Assembly (NCBI GenBank): GCA_963575745.1
Contig: CAUYUJ010005736.1
Coordinates: 339,255-403,254 of the forward strand
Origin: Prorocentrum cordatum
Taxonomy: Eukaryota > Sar > Dinophyceae > Prorocentrales > Prorocentraceae
Direction: 5' to 3'
Length of the DNA: 64,000 nt
In this document: piece after piece, positions 40,905-51,775 of the stretch
Layout of the letters: each line of letters starts with the position of its first letter
How positions within the stretch are numbered: the stretch's first letter is position 1
Notes under the pieces: generated by a model
What the model was told of the DNA's origin: nothing
The model's input: only the letters and a program-made list of their open reading frames with translations
The model's database searches: none
Program-made: the position numbers and the translations under genes

Positions 40905-42969
40905 ATGACTTCCACTTCTTTGTCGGATCCTCCAGCCCCTGTGAACAACTTCCGCTGCTCCTCGTTGATCTCCTTCAACCTCGGCTCCTTTCTGCCCTTC
41001 TTCGCGGTGGTCTGGCCGACCTGGCAAGCGTGCTCGAACTCGTTCCTCTCCACCCCGAAGCCCAACACCTCCTTGCTGATGCCGCGCTCCTCGTAGAGAG
41101 TCCGATTGCTCTCGTACGTCACGGGGCCGCCTCTATCATGCTGTCGCTGTCGTCGTAGACGTTGAACGCCTCCTCCTGATCCGAGTGGCTCCCCCGAATC
41201 GAATGAGGCACATCATCGAGTAGTCGTTGACGTTTAGCTTCTCGCTCTCCAGCCTCGTCTGCTGACTTCGCCTTCGCCTCCTTCGCAGGATCATCGAGTG
41301 GTTCACAGCGTCCAGGTGCAGAATGATAGTCCTGTAGATCTGGGCCCCAATCATTTCCCATTGGAACTTCATCTGGTCGAAGAGTCTCCAGTACGAAAGT
41401 ATTCACTGCCTCTTCTACCTCATTCTGCTGCGCTGGTTCTCGTACTGCTGGCTCTTCCGGCACGGGCGGTCCGTCCTGCCGCAGTGATTCCGGCGCCTCT
41501 TCTCGTGATGGCTCCGGTGGCTGTGGTGCTGGAGCTTCTTCCTTCTCGCTGGGCTTGGGCACCTCTGGCGGTGGTGCCTCTGGCGGTGGCTGCGCCGCCG
41601 CTGGCTCAGGCTGTGCTCGAACTCCATCTTCTCGAAAGTCAAGTGGAACTGGTCGCCGTCGTAGGTCAACGAAGCCGCTGCCGCCTGCAACTCCAGTGGC
41701 GTCGATCAGGTCCGCCTCCTGCGCCGTCGCGAGCCATGCCCTGACCTCCTCGTCGGATGCCTTAGCGAGATGTTCTGGTGCACAGGCGATGATAATGCCT
41801 CGACTCGTGATCCAGATGGCGCGCTTGCCCTCGTGTCCGATGACTCTCGCAACTCCTCTCCATTTGATGACGCTCTCGGGCCTCTTCCCTTGCTCACGCT
41901 GGTCGTAGTAGAACGCGCAGTCGCCAACATTGAAATGTCCTCGCTCTGGTCGTACTTGTCGAAGTTCTGCTCGCTTGATGGCGTCGTCAATCGCCACCTT
42001 CGCGTGTGCTTCACGTGCTGCCTGTCGTAGTGCAACTTTCCATGCGAACTTTGATGTCGGCGTCGCCACGGCTCCAATGCGCTGCCGCTGCACCTCGCCG
42101 TCGCCCACTAGATCTGCCGGTAGCCGAATGTCTCGACCAAGCACCCACTGCGCCGGTGAGAAGCCCGATCTCCTACTCAACGGATTCTTCGCCTGGTTGA
42201 TCCCGATCACTGCTTTAAAGACGTCCTCGCGACCCGCGACCTGCTTCGCCCAAACGACTCTAAACGACATGGCTTGCCAGAGATCTCCATGACGCTCCAC
42301 CTTGGCGATGTGCCACGCTGCCACCTTGGCGGCCGAGTCGAACCGGCAGCCGCGATTCGCGATGCGCTCGGAGAGATTGCCAAGGAAACTCTTGGCCCTG
42401 TCCACGACGACTCCAACTTCAGGTTCGTCTGCCCATGATGCCCAACACAACTCGTAGGTCTCCGGGATAGCATTTGAACTCGCCACGTTGTGAACTTCTC
42501 TCAATAGAGCAACGACTTGAAAGGAACAATCCAAACAAAGTGCGTTGATAAACTGCCATTCGGCTTGATCTGTGTCCTTCTCGGCAAAGATATCAAACCC
42601 GACCGCGACGTTGAACTCATCCACTGTGGGTAACTTACTCGGTCTTGCAAGTGCTGGTCGTCTGGTTCGCTCGCAACGTTCGCAGTGAAATAGCCTGCAT
42701 GCCTTGATTGCTGCCTCCGCCGCTCTGGAAATCCGCAACGCCCTCAGCATCTCCACCTTGGAAGCGTGGCCGAGGTCCTCGTGGAGTCTTCTGACCGCCA
42801 CCTTGAGCTCTCGTGGTAGCTGATCCCATCGCTGTTGCCTGATCGTCTCCTCGTCCTTCTCCTCGTCCTCCGCCTCGCCGATCTGCGCGCCGTGCACCGC
42901 GATGAGGGCGCCAGCACCTGCTATCTTCATGACCCGCTGCTGCGGCGACAAGCTGTCCAGTCTTCCCAC
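40905..42969 (-). pseudogene. Copia integrase and linker
   Basis: Counting from 42969 in the main frame (to 41119), the HHCC zinc motif is His63, His68, Cys96, Cys99 (RRLHEDLGHAS, FHCERCERT). The catalytic core has Asp126 (VGFDIF), Asp190 (VVVDRAKSF) and Glu225 (IAKVERHG), a D,D-35-E spacing, all intact. A Pro/Glu-rich linker follows (residues ~435-540), then an Asp/Ser-rich tail; beyond 41119 the region before the RT continues in another frame (RTLYEERGISKEVLGFGVER) to ~40905. The integrase frame itself is the best preserved in the element. It would insert cDNA into the genome. Confidence 0.9.
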
Positions 42970-43974
42970 CCAAGCTCTCGCCGAAGCCCTCGTTCGCTCC
43001 GAGCGTAGGCTGTGCGAAGAGGTGCTTGAGATGCGCGAAGATGAGGTCGCGTTGCAAGTAGCGTGCGCGGGTTGCGTCTGATCATCGCCAGCTTGACTGT
43101 CGCGTCCGTCTCCTCGGGCTTCCCGATCTGCGCCGCCCGCTCGTCCACTGATGGCCGCAGCAGGGTGAGTGGCGTCAGGAGCTCCACGAAATTGTTGAAG
43201 ACCTCAATCACCTTGTCTGACTTCTCCTTCTGCATGTTGATCCATCCTCCTCGACGGGTGGCTCGTCGTCGTAGACCTCCAACTCCTCCGAGTAGCTCGG
43301 GCCCCCTTCTGGTCTTGTTTGCTGGCGGTGCTTCGACACCGTCTTCACCTCCTGCTGGGCAGCTCATCTCCACGTGGCCTGACGCGAGGGCGGTAGCGCT
43401 GTCGAGCTCGAGCTGTTGACGTAGTCCTTCGCAGAGTACTGCCGCCATCTTGGGTGGATATGCCGCTGCCTGTGCTGCTCGCTCCCTTGCTGGGTTGCTG
43501 CCATCCACCATCTCGCGGGGCATCTTGCGCCTGCAAGGTGTGGCCAGCTTGCTGAGAACGCAAGGACTGTCGGTGAGATACCCGCTGGGCTTCTGGACTG
43601 GCTTCCCGCTGTCAACATCCCTCTTGTTAGAGCCACGCTGAGCACCTGCTGCAAATACATACTTCTGCTACAAAAATCCCCTTCACACTTCCAGGGCGCC
43701 GCTGACCAGGGCTGTTCTGCAAGAAAATACCAACCACGTTGTAGACGGCGAACGCAGATCCTTCGTACCAGGCGCAAGACTTGGATTCCAGCTGTCTCTC
43801 GTCTCTCGCAGGCCCCCCCAGTCGATCGTCGGGCACATATTCGTCAAAACGGACCATATTCGGCAGTCGAACGCGATGATAGTCGATGCCGGACCGTGCT
43901 CCTCTAGGACGTTGAACAACAAACTTTCGCCAACCCCCGCTAAAAAGGTCAGATCCGTCGACTTTTTCTAACGG
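42970..43974 (-). pseudogene. Copia pol segment between protease and integrase
   Basis: Three frames are needed. Near 43920 the frame reads LLFNVLEEHGPAST, IIAFDCRIWSVLTNMCPTID and WGGLRET; near 43770 another reads RRICVRRLQRGWYFLAEQPW; from ~43520 a third reads AAVLCEGLRQQLELDSATAL and WINMQKEKSDKVIEVFNNFV. Dinoflagellate copia polyproteins commonly have an extra domain at this place (from memory), with a conserved Trp/Asp-rich core; its function is not established. Shifts fall near 43780, 43500 and 43050. Confidence 0.55.
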
Positions 43975-44930
43975 TTAAGAGTTAGTCCATCCGAAACTTG
44001 CCGATCCGTTTCGAGCGACTCTGAGGGTGCCACCCTGGGGCTCGAAAATCACTGTCGTCTTGAAACCCGTTGTGGCGATCTTTTTTTCTGCGAGCGTGTA
44101 CCCTTTCTTTCGGATCACCCAGGTGTGTTTCTCCTGCGCGATTATCCTGTTCGACGCTTCCGTGAGCCCCTCGGTTCGTCTTTTGGTTACTTCCCCGCGT
44201 AGGTCCCCAGCTCTGGCGACTCTGGAAGCAAGTGAGATATCCGAACTTTGGCAAAACGCGAGCGACGAAAATGGCGCAACCTTTTCCGACCTCAGGGTTG
44301 CATCAGCCGAGCTGTGGCGACGAGGGCCATGCAGATCCGCAGTCACCCCGTTGGAGTTCAGCGCGGTATCGAAGTCGTCCTCGTTGCAGTCTGTCTCTAG
44401 GAAGGCGTAGCCCTGCTTCGCGATGTCCAAGTCATTCGCGCAGGGAACTAGTGCGCCTCCCCTCGCTGACTTCAGATCCATCTTCTGCGTCTCAGCGCTC
44501 TCGTCGCCCCCGGACTGCGATGCATTGATCCCCAGGCGAAGTGTCTTCTGCATCTTGATGAGCGAGACGGTGATCCCCAGCGCGGTGAGTTCCAGCTTTG
44601 TCGTCTTCATGTGAATGTGGCCGTCTAGCATCTCCAGGGCTGGAACCGACAACAGCAGTGGCGCCCGTCCCGTTGGAATCTCCGTTGAGCGCGCCTCGCC
44701 GCGGTAGCCGCCGATGCCGATCGGGGCGGACATCGCCCTTTCGCTTGGTGCCACTCGCGAAGGCGAAGAGCCTATAGCTGCCGGTCGGCCGCCGCGCCAA
44801 GCCAAGTGGGGGCAATCGTTCGGGATGCTGTCTCCAGTGCTGACTGCGCATGCAAAGGGTGCACGCTGTGTCGACCAACGCCACGGCGTCGAAGCTAATT
44901 GAGTGAACCGCGCTGCCGTTGGCGATCGCG
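43975..44930 (-). pseudogene. Copia aspartic protease and downstream region
   Basis: The active-site segment SFDAVALVDTACTLC (Asp codon 44872-44870) has DTA in place of the usual DTG or DSG. In the same frame RRPTGSYRLFAFASGTKRKG follows; a shift near 44725 then gives IGIGGYRGEARSTEIPTG and APLLLSVPALEMLDGHI, the C-terminal part of the protease fold. The remainder (to 43975) is charged and not recognised. The protease would cut the Gag-Pol polyprotein. Confidence 0.75.
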
Positions 44931-46152
44931 TAGGCTGCCTGAATTCCCCAGCTGGTCGTTGAAGCTGCGCTCAACCCCAGCGTTGAACAAGATGAGCTTG
45001 CGCTTGCCGACCTGCTCGGCGGCGAACTCGCCTCGTCGGGCGCCTCCAAAATGGTCGCCCCCGTCCTCGACCCAGGAAGCTCCCCGACATTGCGGGGGAC
45101 GTCGAGCCTCCTCCTTGGCCCAGCCCCTGCGTAGGCGCGAAAAGAACGGCTCGAAGAGCCGCCCGCGTTCACCTTCATCTGGTCGACCGTGCCCTTGCAC
45201 TTCATGATGGTGAAGTATTGCGGACACCCGTAGAACTTATTCCCGTTCATCCTGTTGACCTTCAGCGCCATGCCGACGCGGCTGCAGACGGGGCAGGCGA
45301 GCTCGTTGATGACGTTGCTCTGGTCGATGAACTCCCAGGTCGCTGATACTGACGATGCTGCTGAGCTCGTTGAACTCTCCTTCATCATCGGCTTGGTGAT
45401 CGGCTTGCCGCCCAGCTCCAGCTCGAGCTGCTCCCGGCGCTCCTGCACCACCCTGTAGGCCTTCATCTCCGCGGAGGGTGGGCAGCGAACGTCAACTCCA
45501 TGATGTCCGTACTTCCCGCAGTCGGCGCACTTGATGTTCTCGCCTCGCAGCCTCACCGAAGATCCCGAACACGATGCTCCCGCCGCCCTGGCAGTGCTGC
45601 ACCCCCTCTCGACCTGTGGGGTGCCCGCGTTGTAACCCATCAGCCGCTCGATGAGGATCTCGCGCTTGCCGCTGACCTGCAAATCCAGCTCGCTCAGGCG
45701 GGTCTTCCACTCTCCAAAGTTCTCGGTCGGAATGCTGTCCCCCACCTCTGGCGCCTTCGTCGGCTTGATCATCGGCTTCGCCTTGGGTTTGGGTTTTGCT
45801 GTCGCTGCCGCCGCTGCTGGTCCCTGCGACCTCTTTCGGTCCTTGTCGTAGTCCCTGTTGTGGTAGCCGCCGTCCTCGCGCTCGACGCCGACCTCGTCGT
45901 CGCTGTCGCCCTCCTGAAACGAGTCGCTGTCGTCCTGCTCGTCAAAGTCACGCTGCTCTGACTCGCCGTCGACCGCGAAGGCGCCCGCGTAGGCCTCGTC
46001 CATCTCGACGTCGTCGTCGTCGTTCTCGTCCAACGTGAAGAACGCGCGCTTCGGCTTCCCGGGCTTCGCCTTTCCCGTCGGCTTGGCGCCCTTACCTCCG
46101 AACTTCTTGGCTCCTCGTTGCCCACTATTCGGGCAATCCTTGTCTCCCGCCC
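44931..46152 (-). pseudogene. Copia nucleocapsid region with zinc knuckles, SAP-like motif and zinc ribbon
   Basis: Order on the minus strand: second half of a CCHC knuckle (WAGDKDCPN, 46140), acidic stretch (DENDDDDVEMDEAYAG), Lys/Pro-rich linker, SAP-like helix pair (GEWKTRLSELDLQVSGKREI, 45650-45725), a second knuckle (KCADCGKYGHHGVDVRC, about 45480-45535), and a four-Cys ribbon (CPVCSRVG...FYGCPQYFTIMKC, 45185-45300) like those at the C-terminus of type IA topoisomerases. SAP and such ribbons bind DNA; knuckles bind RNA. The combination in a gag is unusual. The frame is continuous from 46152 to ~44725. Confidence 0.8.
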
Positions 46153-47146
46153 AGGTGTCCGATGCGACCGCAGGCTCCACATCGCGTCCGCTTCTTTTCC
46201 TCCTTGATCGCCTCCTGCCACTCCTCGAAGGTAACCTCGCCCTTGAAGACTCCTCGCTGCTTCTGCGTGTCCTTCAGTTTCCTCCGCGCCGCCTCGAAGG
46301 CCGAGTACGCCTCGAAGATCTCGTCGTCGTAGGAAACTCCAGCGTCGCTGTGGTCGTCACCCTGCTCCTCGACCGCGTTGGCCTGCTCCTCGTCGTCGAA
46401 CTCTTCTTCTGAGATCTCCGGCTCCTCGTGGTCCTCCACTTGGTTCGCCTTGCCCCGGTGACCGTTGCTCCACTTATGGTTGCTCTTCTTGTGCTGGTGC
46501 TGGTGCTGCGGGTTCCTGCGCTCCTTCTCGTGAGCGTCGTGGAAGTTGACCCTGAGCGCGTGCTGGAAAGCCTCCAAGTTGTACTCCCAGCCGCTGTTGA
46601 TCACGATGCCCCTCTTCTGATCCTCCGTCAGACCCGCGCCGTCCAGCAGGAAGTAGGCCATCAGATCGTCTGATAACCTCGTCGTGCTGTCCTTCTCCTG
46701 CAGGTCCTACCACAACTTCTCCTTATTTGCCAGGTGCTCGCCCATGTCGGTGCCGCGCTTACGGTAGCTCCACTTGAAGAAGCTATCGAACGCCATGCCC
46801 TTCTTGACGATTGCCTCTTTGTCGAGCGTCGCCAGCGCGTCGAAAACCAACTGTTCGCCGTTCTCCGCTTCAGCTCCTTGGGATTGGCCGCCAAATGCTC
46901 CGCTCTCTTCCAGGCTCGCCCGTGTAGCCCATCCACAAACTTCACCCGAAACCTTCTCTGCTTCTTCTCTAGGCGAGTGTCCTCGTCCGAGACCGAACCC
47001 TCGAGCCGCGCCAGCGCCAGGTTGACTCTTTTCGTGTATTCCTTCAACAAGGCGGGGTTCGCGCCCGTGTGGTGCGGCAGTCCGTCCCGGACCACAACTA
47101 TCTCATCGTCGCGGTAGTACGATCGACCCTGACCTTGACCGTTCAT
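46125..47146 (-). pseudogene. Copia Gag capsid region
   Basis: The first ATG after the leader is 47146 (MNGQGQGRSYYRDDEIVVV). The frame is helical and charged (LLKEYTKRVNLALARLEG). At ~46873 it shifts to ENGEQLVFDALATLDKEAIV, WSYRKRGTDMGEHLANKEK, meets a TAG at 46709-46707, and continues in phase: DDLMAYFLLDGAGLTEDQKR, then His/Gln-rich and acidic linkers, to a CCHC knuckle (CGACGRIGH) broken by one base near 46150. Gag would form the virus-like particle. Confidence 0.8.
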
Positions 47147-47229
47147 CTCTGAAGTTTCCGCTGTAGCGTATGGGCTCAAAATCACGTCCGTCGGTGAGAG
47201 CGCGGCCACGCCCACAATCGAAACCACAA

Positions 47230-47243
47230 GCTCCGATATACCA
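47230..47243 (-). promoter_or_regulatory. Putative primer-binding site
   Basis: Seven bases inside the 5' LTR the minus strand reads TGGTATATCGGAGC. This resembles TGGTATCAGAGC, the initiator Met-tRNA complement used by many copia elements, with a two-base insertion and one mismatch. Confidence 0.55.
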
Positions 47244-47250
47244 GTCTGAT

Positions 47251-47545
47251 TGTGCAACTGATGATTCTGCAATCGCTCGAAATGCAATCCCCGCGAGGCT
47301 CGCGTTCCGTGAAATTCTGCTCACGCGGCGGCTCCGAAGGAGACGGGTACGAGAGCAACAACTAAAAGGCCGGCCTGGGAGCCAAACGCGGCGACGGGCA
47401 CAGAGCACGGGGCACGGAGACGGGCAGAGAACAGAAATAGAGAGAGCGAGAGGCTATGGCTGGCGGGCTCTCGAGGGACTCAAGTAGGCTAGCTGACTCA
47501 CTGGGCCCATCGAGGGGCTCACTTGACTTCCCCTGGGGAATCTCA
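47251..47545 (-). repeat. 5' LTR of copia element
   Basis: 295 bp, TGAGATTCCCC...ATCAGTTGCACA on the minus strand. Aligns end to end with 38873-39165. It would carry the promoter; no TATA-like motif stands out. Confidence 0.92.
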
Positions 47546-47689
47546 GACGTACGTATACCGTTGTTTGCTCCTGGCGTGTCAGAACTCTGGGGCGGCAGAC
47601 TGCCGAAGGTAGTTACCGACACCCCCGCTTCCCGAGGCGAATCCAGCGGTGGCGACGACCCACTTCTGAGACCTTTCCTGAGGGGGCCA

Positions 47690-48690
47690 CCCATCCTGCA
47701 CTCTCTCGCCCAGAACCGACCCTGACTTCCACCCTGAACCCCACCGCGCCTGGCACCCCCACTCCTCCAGACCAATCCTGGAGCGTCTGGTTCAGGGCGC
47801 CCGCTCTCTACACGATCTTGCCCAGAACCGACCCTGACCCACACCATGACCCCCACTGCGACTGGCACCCCAACCCATCCTGACCCCTTCTGGGACCTCC
47901 AGAATAGGGAGCTCCACCCTGCAACCTCTCGCCTGGAATCGACCCTGACCACCACCCTGACCCTCACCGCGCTTGGCACCCCCACCCCTCCAGACCCCAT
48001 CTGGGACTACTTCTAGTCTGCGGACCTCCCACCCTCCAATTTCTCACCCTGACCTCCACCCTGACCCAAACCGCACCTGGCCGCGGCACCCCTCCAAACC
48101 TCTTCTGGGACATCTGGTTTAGGGACCTCCCACCCTGCAAGTTCTCTCCCTCAACCGCTCCACCCTGACCTCGACCGAGTCTGGCATCCCCATCCTTCCG
48201 AACCTCCTCTGAAACGTCAAGTTCCAGGACCTCCCGCCCTGCAATTTCTCACCCAGAACTGGCCCTGACCCCCTGACCCCCACCCTGACCACCACCGCGT
48301 CTGGCATCACCACCCCTCCCGGACCTCGTCTGGGACCTCTGGTCTGGAGACCCCCCACTCTGCAATTCCTCGCCCGGAACCGACCCTGATTCCCCTGATA
48401 CCCACCCTGAACCCCCTCATCGCGTCCAGCACCCCCACCCTTCCAGACCTCATCTTGGATCTCTATTATGGGGACCCCCCACCCCCGCGGGGCCTGGCAC
48501 TTCCACTCCTCCAAACTCCTTCTGCGACCTCGACTTTAAAACACCCCCGGAACCGACCCTGCCCCCGAACCCCGACCCCCACGGCCTTGCAAGTTCTCGA
48601 CCTGAACCGACCCTAACCTCCGCCCTGACCTCCGCCGCGTCTGGTACCTCCACCCCTCCAGACCCCTTCTGGGAGAGGCTCCCGAGAGGG
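47690..48690 (-). repeat. ~100-125-bp tandem repeat, about nine units
   Basis: Recurring blocks on plus: CTCGCCCAGAACCGACCCTG, CCCACCGCG, CTGGCACCCCCACCCCTCC, AGACC..TTCTGGGACCTC. Units start at steps of 100-125 bp. It lies close outside the copia 5' LTR. No coding call; frames differ from unit to unit. Confidence 0.85.
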
Positions 48691-48854
48691 GGAGCACCAA
48701 TCGACCGCTCGAGCCTTCCACCCCAAGAGCCCCCCAGGAGGCCCCAAGAGGCGCCCAAGAACCCCCCAAAAAGCCCCAAATAGGTCCAAGAAAATCCAAA
48801 AAGCACTGCCAAGACAACCCCAAGAGGGTAGATTCAAAGAAAGTTGGTGGATGT
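48691..48854. other. CCCCAAGA-rich spacer
   Basis: Degenerate CCCCCCAAAAAGCCCCAAA-type low complexity. Confidence 0.6.
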
Positions 48855-48960
<106 letters not shown>

Positions 48961-49094
48961 CATTCAGGGTCGGCGGCACCGGCCGTCAGGCCTTCGCGAT
49001 GTCGAGGCGAATCCAGCGGTGGCGACGAGGGCCTCCCACGAGGCCCCCAAATGCGAACACGAGACAAGGGCAGCAGCTCGGTATTTTTTCCTCC

Positions 49095-49385
49095 GCTGAG
49101 CCTCGACGCTGGCTGGGACCCCAGACAATCGGTCAGGGAGGGGTGATGAAGCCAAATCCGCTGAAAATCGGTCCGCGTACCCCTCCCCGGATCTATCTGG
49201 TGCAGTTTTTCACACAGGATCCGTATTTCGCTGCCTTCGTGCCGAAAACGGCCCCCGAAGGCCGAACAGCAAAAAAACAACAACCCTTCCAGAACCCAGA
49301 ACCTCGAAACTGCCTTCCTTGCTTGCCCGTCAGAACCAGGGCTGGGCCACCTCAGACCCCCAGCCGGCTCCAAGCGGTGTCAGTG
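49095..49385 (+). repeat. Dispersed ~270-bp repeat, copy 1
   Basis: GATGAAGCCAAATCCGCT, ATCTATCTGG, GAAAACGGCCCCCGAAG, CCAGGGCTGGGCCACCTCA in order; second copy at 50305-50575. Confidence 0.85.
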
Positions 49386-49439
49386 CATGCTTCTCCCCTG
49401 AGGCTCGGCGCGAAGGGAGGGGGGGGGCAGGAGAGCCCA

Positions 49440-49645
49440 GAATCGAATCGACAAGTCGGATCGGCGATGGACATGAGTCGGATCGACGGATATCGGCAGC
49501 CGAGCCGGGACAAGTCGAATCGGCAGACATCGGCAGGCTTGTAGGCCTGCAGTGAGAACTCGGATCCCAGATCGGAATCCCAAGTCGAATCGAATCGGCA
49601 TCGGAACCCATCGGCATCGGGTCGAATCGAATCGGGGGAACCGAA
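49440..49645 (+). repeat. AATCGG/GTCGAATCGG short-period repeat
   Basis: Irregular repeats of GTCGAATCGGCA and ATCGGCATCGG. Confidence 0.8.
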
Positions 49646-50300
49646 ACGAGCCCTGCAAAGCGAGAAGGGGAGGGCGCCAACCTTGGTTGATGATGTTCCA
49701 GTTATCGGAGGCGCGGCCGTTGGCGATGTTCCGCCGGGCGTCGGGAGGGCTGGGCGGGCGGGGCGGGGGCGGGAGGGGAAGGTGGTTCTCTGGGAGCATA
49801 AGAGCTGCGGGAGGATGGAGAGCGTGCTTATTTTTCGCGGTAGCGGACGTTGCCAGCCCCAGCTGGCCCCCCCCCGCCCTCCAGGTACATCACAATTCGC
49901 GCTGACCTCCGAGCTGTCGCTGGCTTTTCCAGAACAGACGGCGGCGCCTGCGCGAAACTTGAGGTCACCGTTCCATCCCCGTCCCCTTTCCCCCCGGTAA
50001 CGCCCGTTATCGCCAAGGAATGAAAAAAAGCTCTCGTGAGGGCGAAGAGGAGCTCAGGGCGGGAGGGGCGGGAGGGGGAGGACAGGTGGAGGTGTCAGAC
50101 ACACGCTGACATGGATTAAGGATCTGTGGATCGGAGAGACAGCTCCCCAAAGCACGATTGAAGTGCCGGCTGACTGGCGACAGAGCGCGCTCAGTTTGCA
50201 TGAAAGCGGGACGCGTCGCCAAATCACGATTGAAATTCGAGGATGGGAGGCGGGTATTCCTTGAGGGAGGGAGAGGGGGCGGGGTTGGAGGCAACCAGGG
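49646..50300. other. Spacer, no recognised gene
   Basis: GC-rich, no tandem array. CACACGCTGACATGGATTAA (50099) also occurs, with changes, at 51451 before the foldback. No gene recognised. Confidence 0.4.
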
Positions 50301-50304
50301 GGTC

Positions 50305-50575
50305 TGAATTGGTTGGGACCTTAGGATGTCGGTCAGGAGGGGGGATGAAGCCAAATCTGCTCAAAAACGGTCCCCAGACCCCTCCCGGGGTCTATCTGGC
50401 GGAATGTATCATCTTGGATCCGTTTTCTACTGTTCCGGAGCCCGAAAACGGCCCCCAGAAGTAGAAAAAGGTCAGCAACCTTCCCGAACCCAGGACCCCG
50501 AACCTGCCCTTTCCTGCTGGCCGGAACCAGTGCTGGGCCACCTCACACCCACAGCCAGCTTCAAGGGCTGGAGGA
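50305..50575 (+). repeat. Dispersed ~270-bp repeat, copy 2
   Basis: Same block order as 49095-49385; roughly 75-80% alike by eye. Confidence 0.85.
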
Positions 50576-50599
50576 GCCCTGATCACTGGATACCAGAAT

Positions 50600-50815
50600 A
50601 TTCCAATCGAGACCGACGAGATCGGTCGCTACCCATTTTGCTTCGAATTTCGGTATCGGTCGCGACCGATTTGCTTCAAAATCGGTCGTGACCGATCGCT
50701 CGCAACCAATCGGTCGCGATCGGTGGCGATCTCGCGACCGATTTGGGGATCGGTCGCGGTCGGTCGCGATCGAGTTAGAGTGGCGATCGGTCGCTACCGA
50801 TCGCAACCGAGCAAG
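50600..50815. repeat. Cluster of TCGGTCGCGACCGA palindromes, copy 1
   Basis: About ten full or partial copies of the self-complementary motif TCGGTCGCGACCGA or TCGGTCGCGATCGG, introduced by a TTGCTTCGAATTTCGGTATC block. Related clusters at 54755-54840 and 63715-63890. Confidence 0.85.
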
Positions 50816-50829
50816 TCGGGTACCCAACG

Positions 50830-51060
50830 AACTGGGGAGGGAGAATGAGGCCGCCCTCTCTGAAGGCGCCCAGGGACACGCAAATAGATAGACACAGATC
50901 CAAGGATGCCACACATGTGTCCATATTATCTGGAGTTTCGTCGTCCCCCCACCTCCCATATTTTCCAATTCGCTCCTGGGAACCGAAGATCATTTGTGTC
51001 TGTGTACGTGTTCTCTCCTCTACTGCGCCTCCTGCAGCCAGCCAGGAGGTCGGGGGGGGG
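50830..51060 (+). repeat. Dispersed ~240-bp repeat, copy 1
   Basis: GCCCTCTCTGAAGGCGCCCA, AGACACAGATCCAAGGATGC, ACATGTGTCC, TTTGTGTCTGTGTACGTG, CTGCAGCCAGCCAGGAGG. Copy 2 (first half) at 52950; copy 3 reversed at 63000-63225. Confidence 0.85.
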
Positions 51061-51159
51061 GGGGAAACACAGGGAAGAGAGGGGCGAGAGGAACACGGGG
51101 GAGACGCGGGAGATTTCCGTTGCAACTCATGGGAGCCGTCGATACAATCTTGTCGACTC

Positions 51160-51290
51160 TTGCGGCGAATCAACGCACATCGACGCCAAATCAAAGCTAA
51201 ATCGACGCTATCCGACGCTATCCGACGCCAAATCGGCGCTATCTCATCGAGTCCCAGACGCTAATCGACGCTAGTCGACGCTAAAAACGA
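51160..51290 (+). repeat. TCGACGCTAA-type short repeat
   Basis: Ten or so copies of (A/C)TCGACGC(T/C)A(A/T), 10-15 bp apart. Confidence 0.8.
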
Positions 51291-51332
51291 ATTGAAAGGG
51301 TATACCAGGCTCCCATGATCTGCTACCGAAGG

Positions 51333-51775
51333 GGGGAGAAACACCCCACGAGACATGAGTCCAGTGCGGCCGCATTCGGCGGCGGAGCGCGCCGATATTG
51401 CGTATGATCACGGGAACTGTCGTTCGTCCACGCGCCGTAGTTCGCTGGGCACACGCTGACATGGACTTGGGATCCGTGGATCTGGCTAGGGGGCCACATG
51501 CGAACCCTACCCCTACCCCCCACGAGTTCTGAGGGGGAGGGTGGAATTCACTTCGCTCGGGAGCGCCCGAACGAAGTGAACCCCACCCTCCCCCTCAGAA
51601 ATCGTAGGGGGTAGGGGTAGGGTCCGCATGTGGCCCCCCACTGGCTCGCGAGCGCCAGATCCACGGATCGGGGAAAGCACCCCACGAGACATCAGGCCGG
51701 TGCGGCCTCATTTGGCGACGGAGCGCGCCGATGTTGCACAGAAAAGCGGGTCCCGTCGTGAGCCCACGCGCCTGA
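51333..51775 (+). repeat. ~105-bp direct repeats flanking the foldback
   Basis: 51333-51436 and 51670-51775 share CACCCCACGAGACAT, GTGCGGCC, GGAGCGCGCCGAT, GGGAACTGTCGT or GGGTCCCGTCGT, and CCACGCG. The foldback at 51471-51669 lies between. Confidence 0.8.
51471..51669. mobile_element. 199-bp foldback element with ~90-bp arms
   Basis: Ends GATCCGTGGATCTGGC and GCCAGATCCACGGATC are perfect inverted repeats. The arms continue as GGCCACATGCGAACCCTACC on both sides and meet at CACTTCGCTCGGGAGCGCCC. Each arm contains the GGCCACATGCGAA end and a smaller CCCCCCACGAG...CTGAGGGGG hairpin related to the 84-bp element, so it looks like two such elements in inverted orientation. Confidence 0.88.

Larger units (their letters stand above)
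38873..47545 (-). mobile_element. Full-length Ty1/copia LTR retrotransposon (decayed)
   Basis: Two direct LTRs of ~294 bp enclose gag, protease, integrase, RT and RNase H in copia order, read right to left. The LTRs differ by about 20 substitutions and three small indels by eye, so the insertion is old. At least six frameshifts and two in-frame stops break the coding region. No target-site duplication is seen (TTGCA left, GACGT right), possibly because of decay. Confidence 0.93.

Noticed and set aside
50620-50650. GCTACCCATTTTGCTTC, possible second spliced-leader relic
   Set aside because: Related clusters at 54770 and 63830 show that it is a variant of a local repeat block, not SL.
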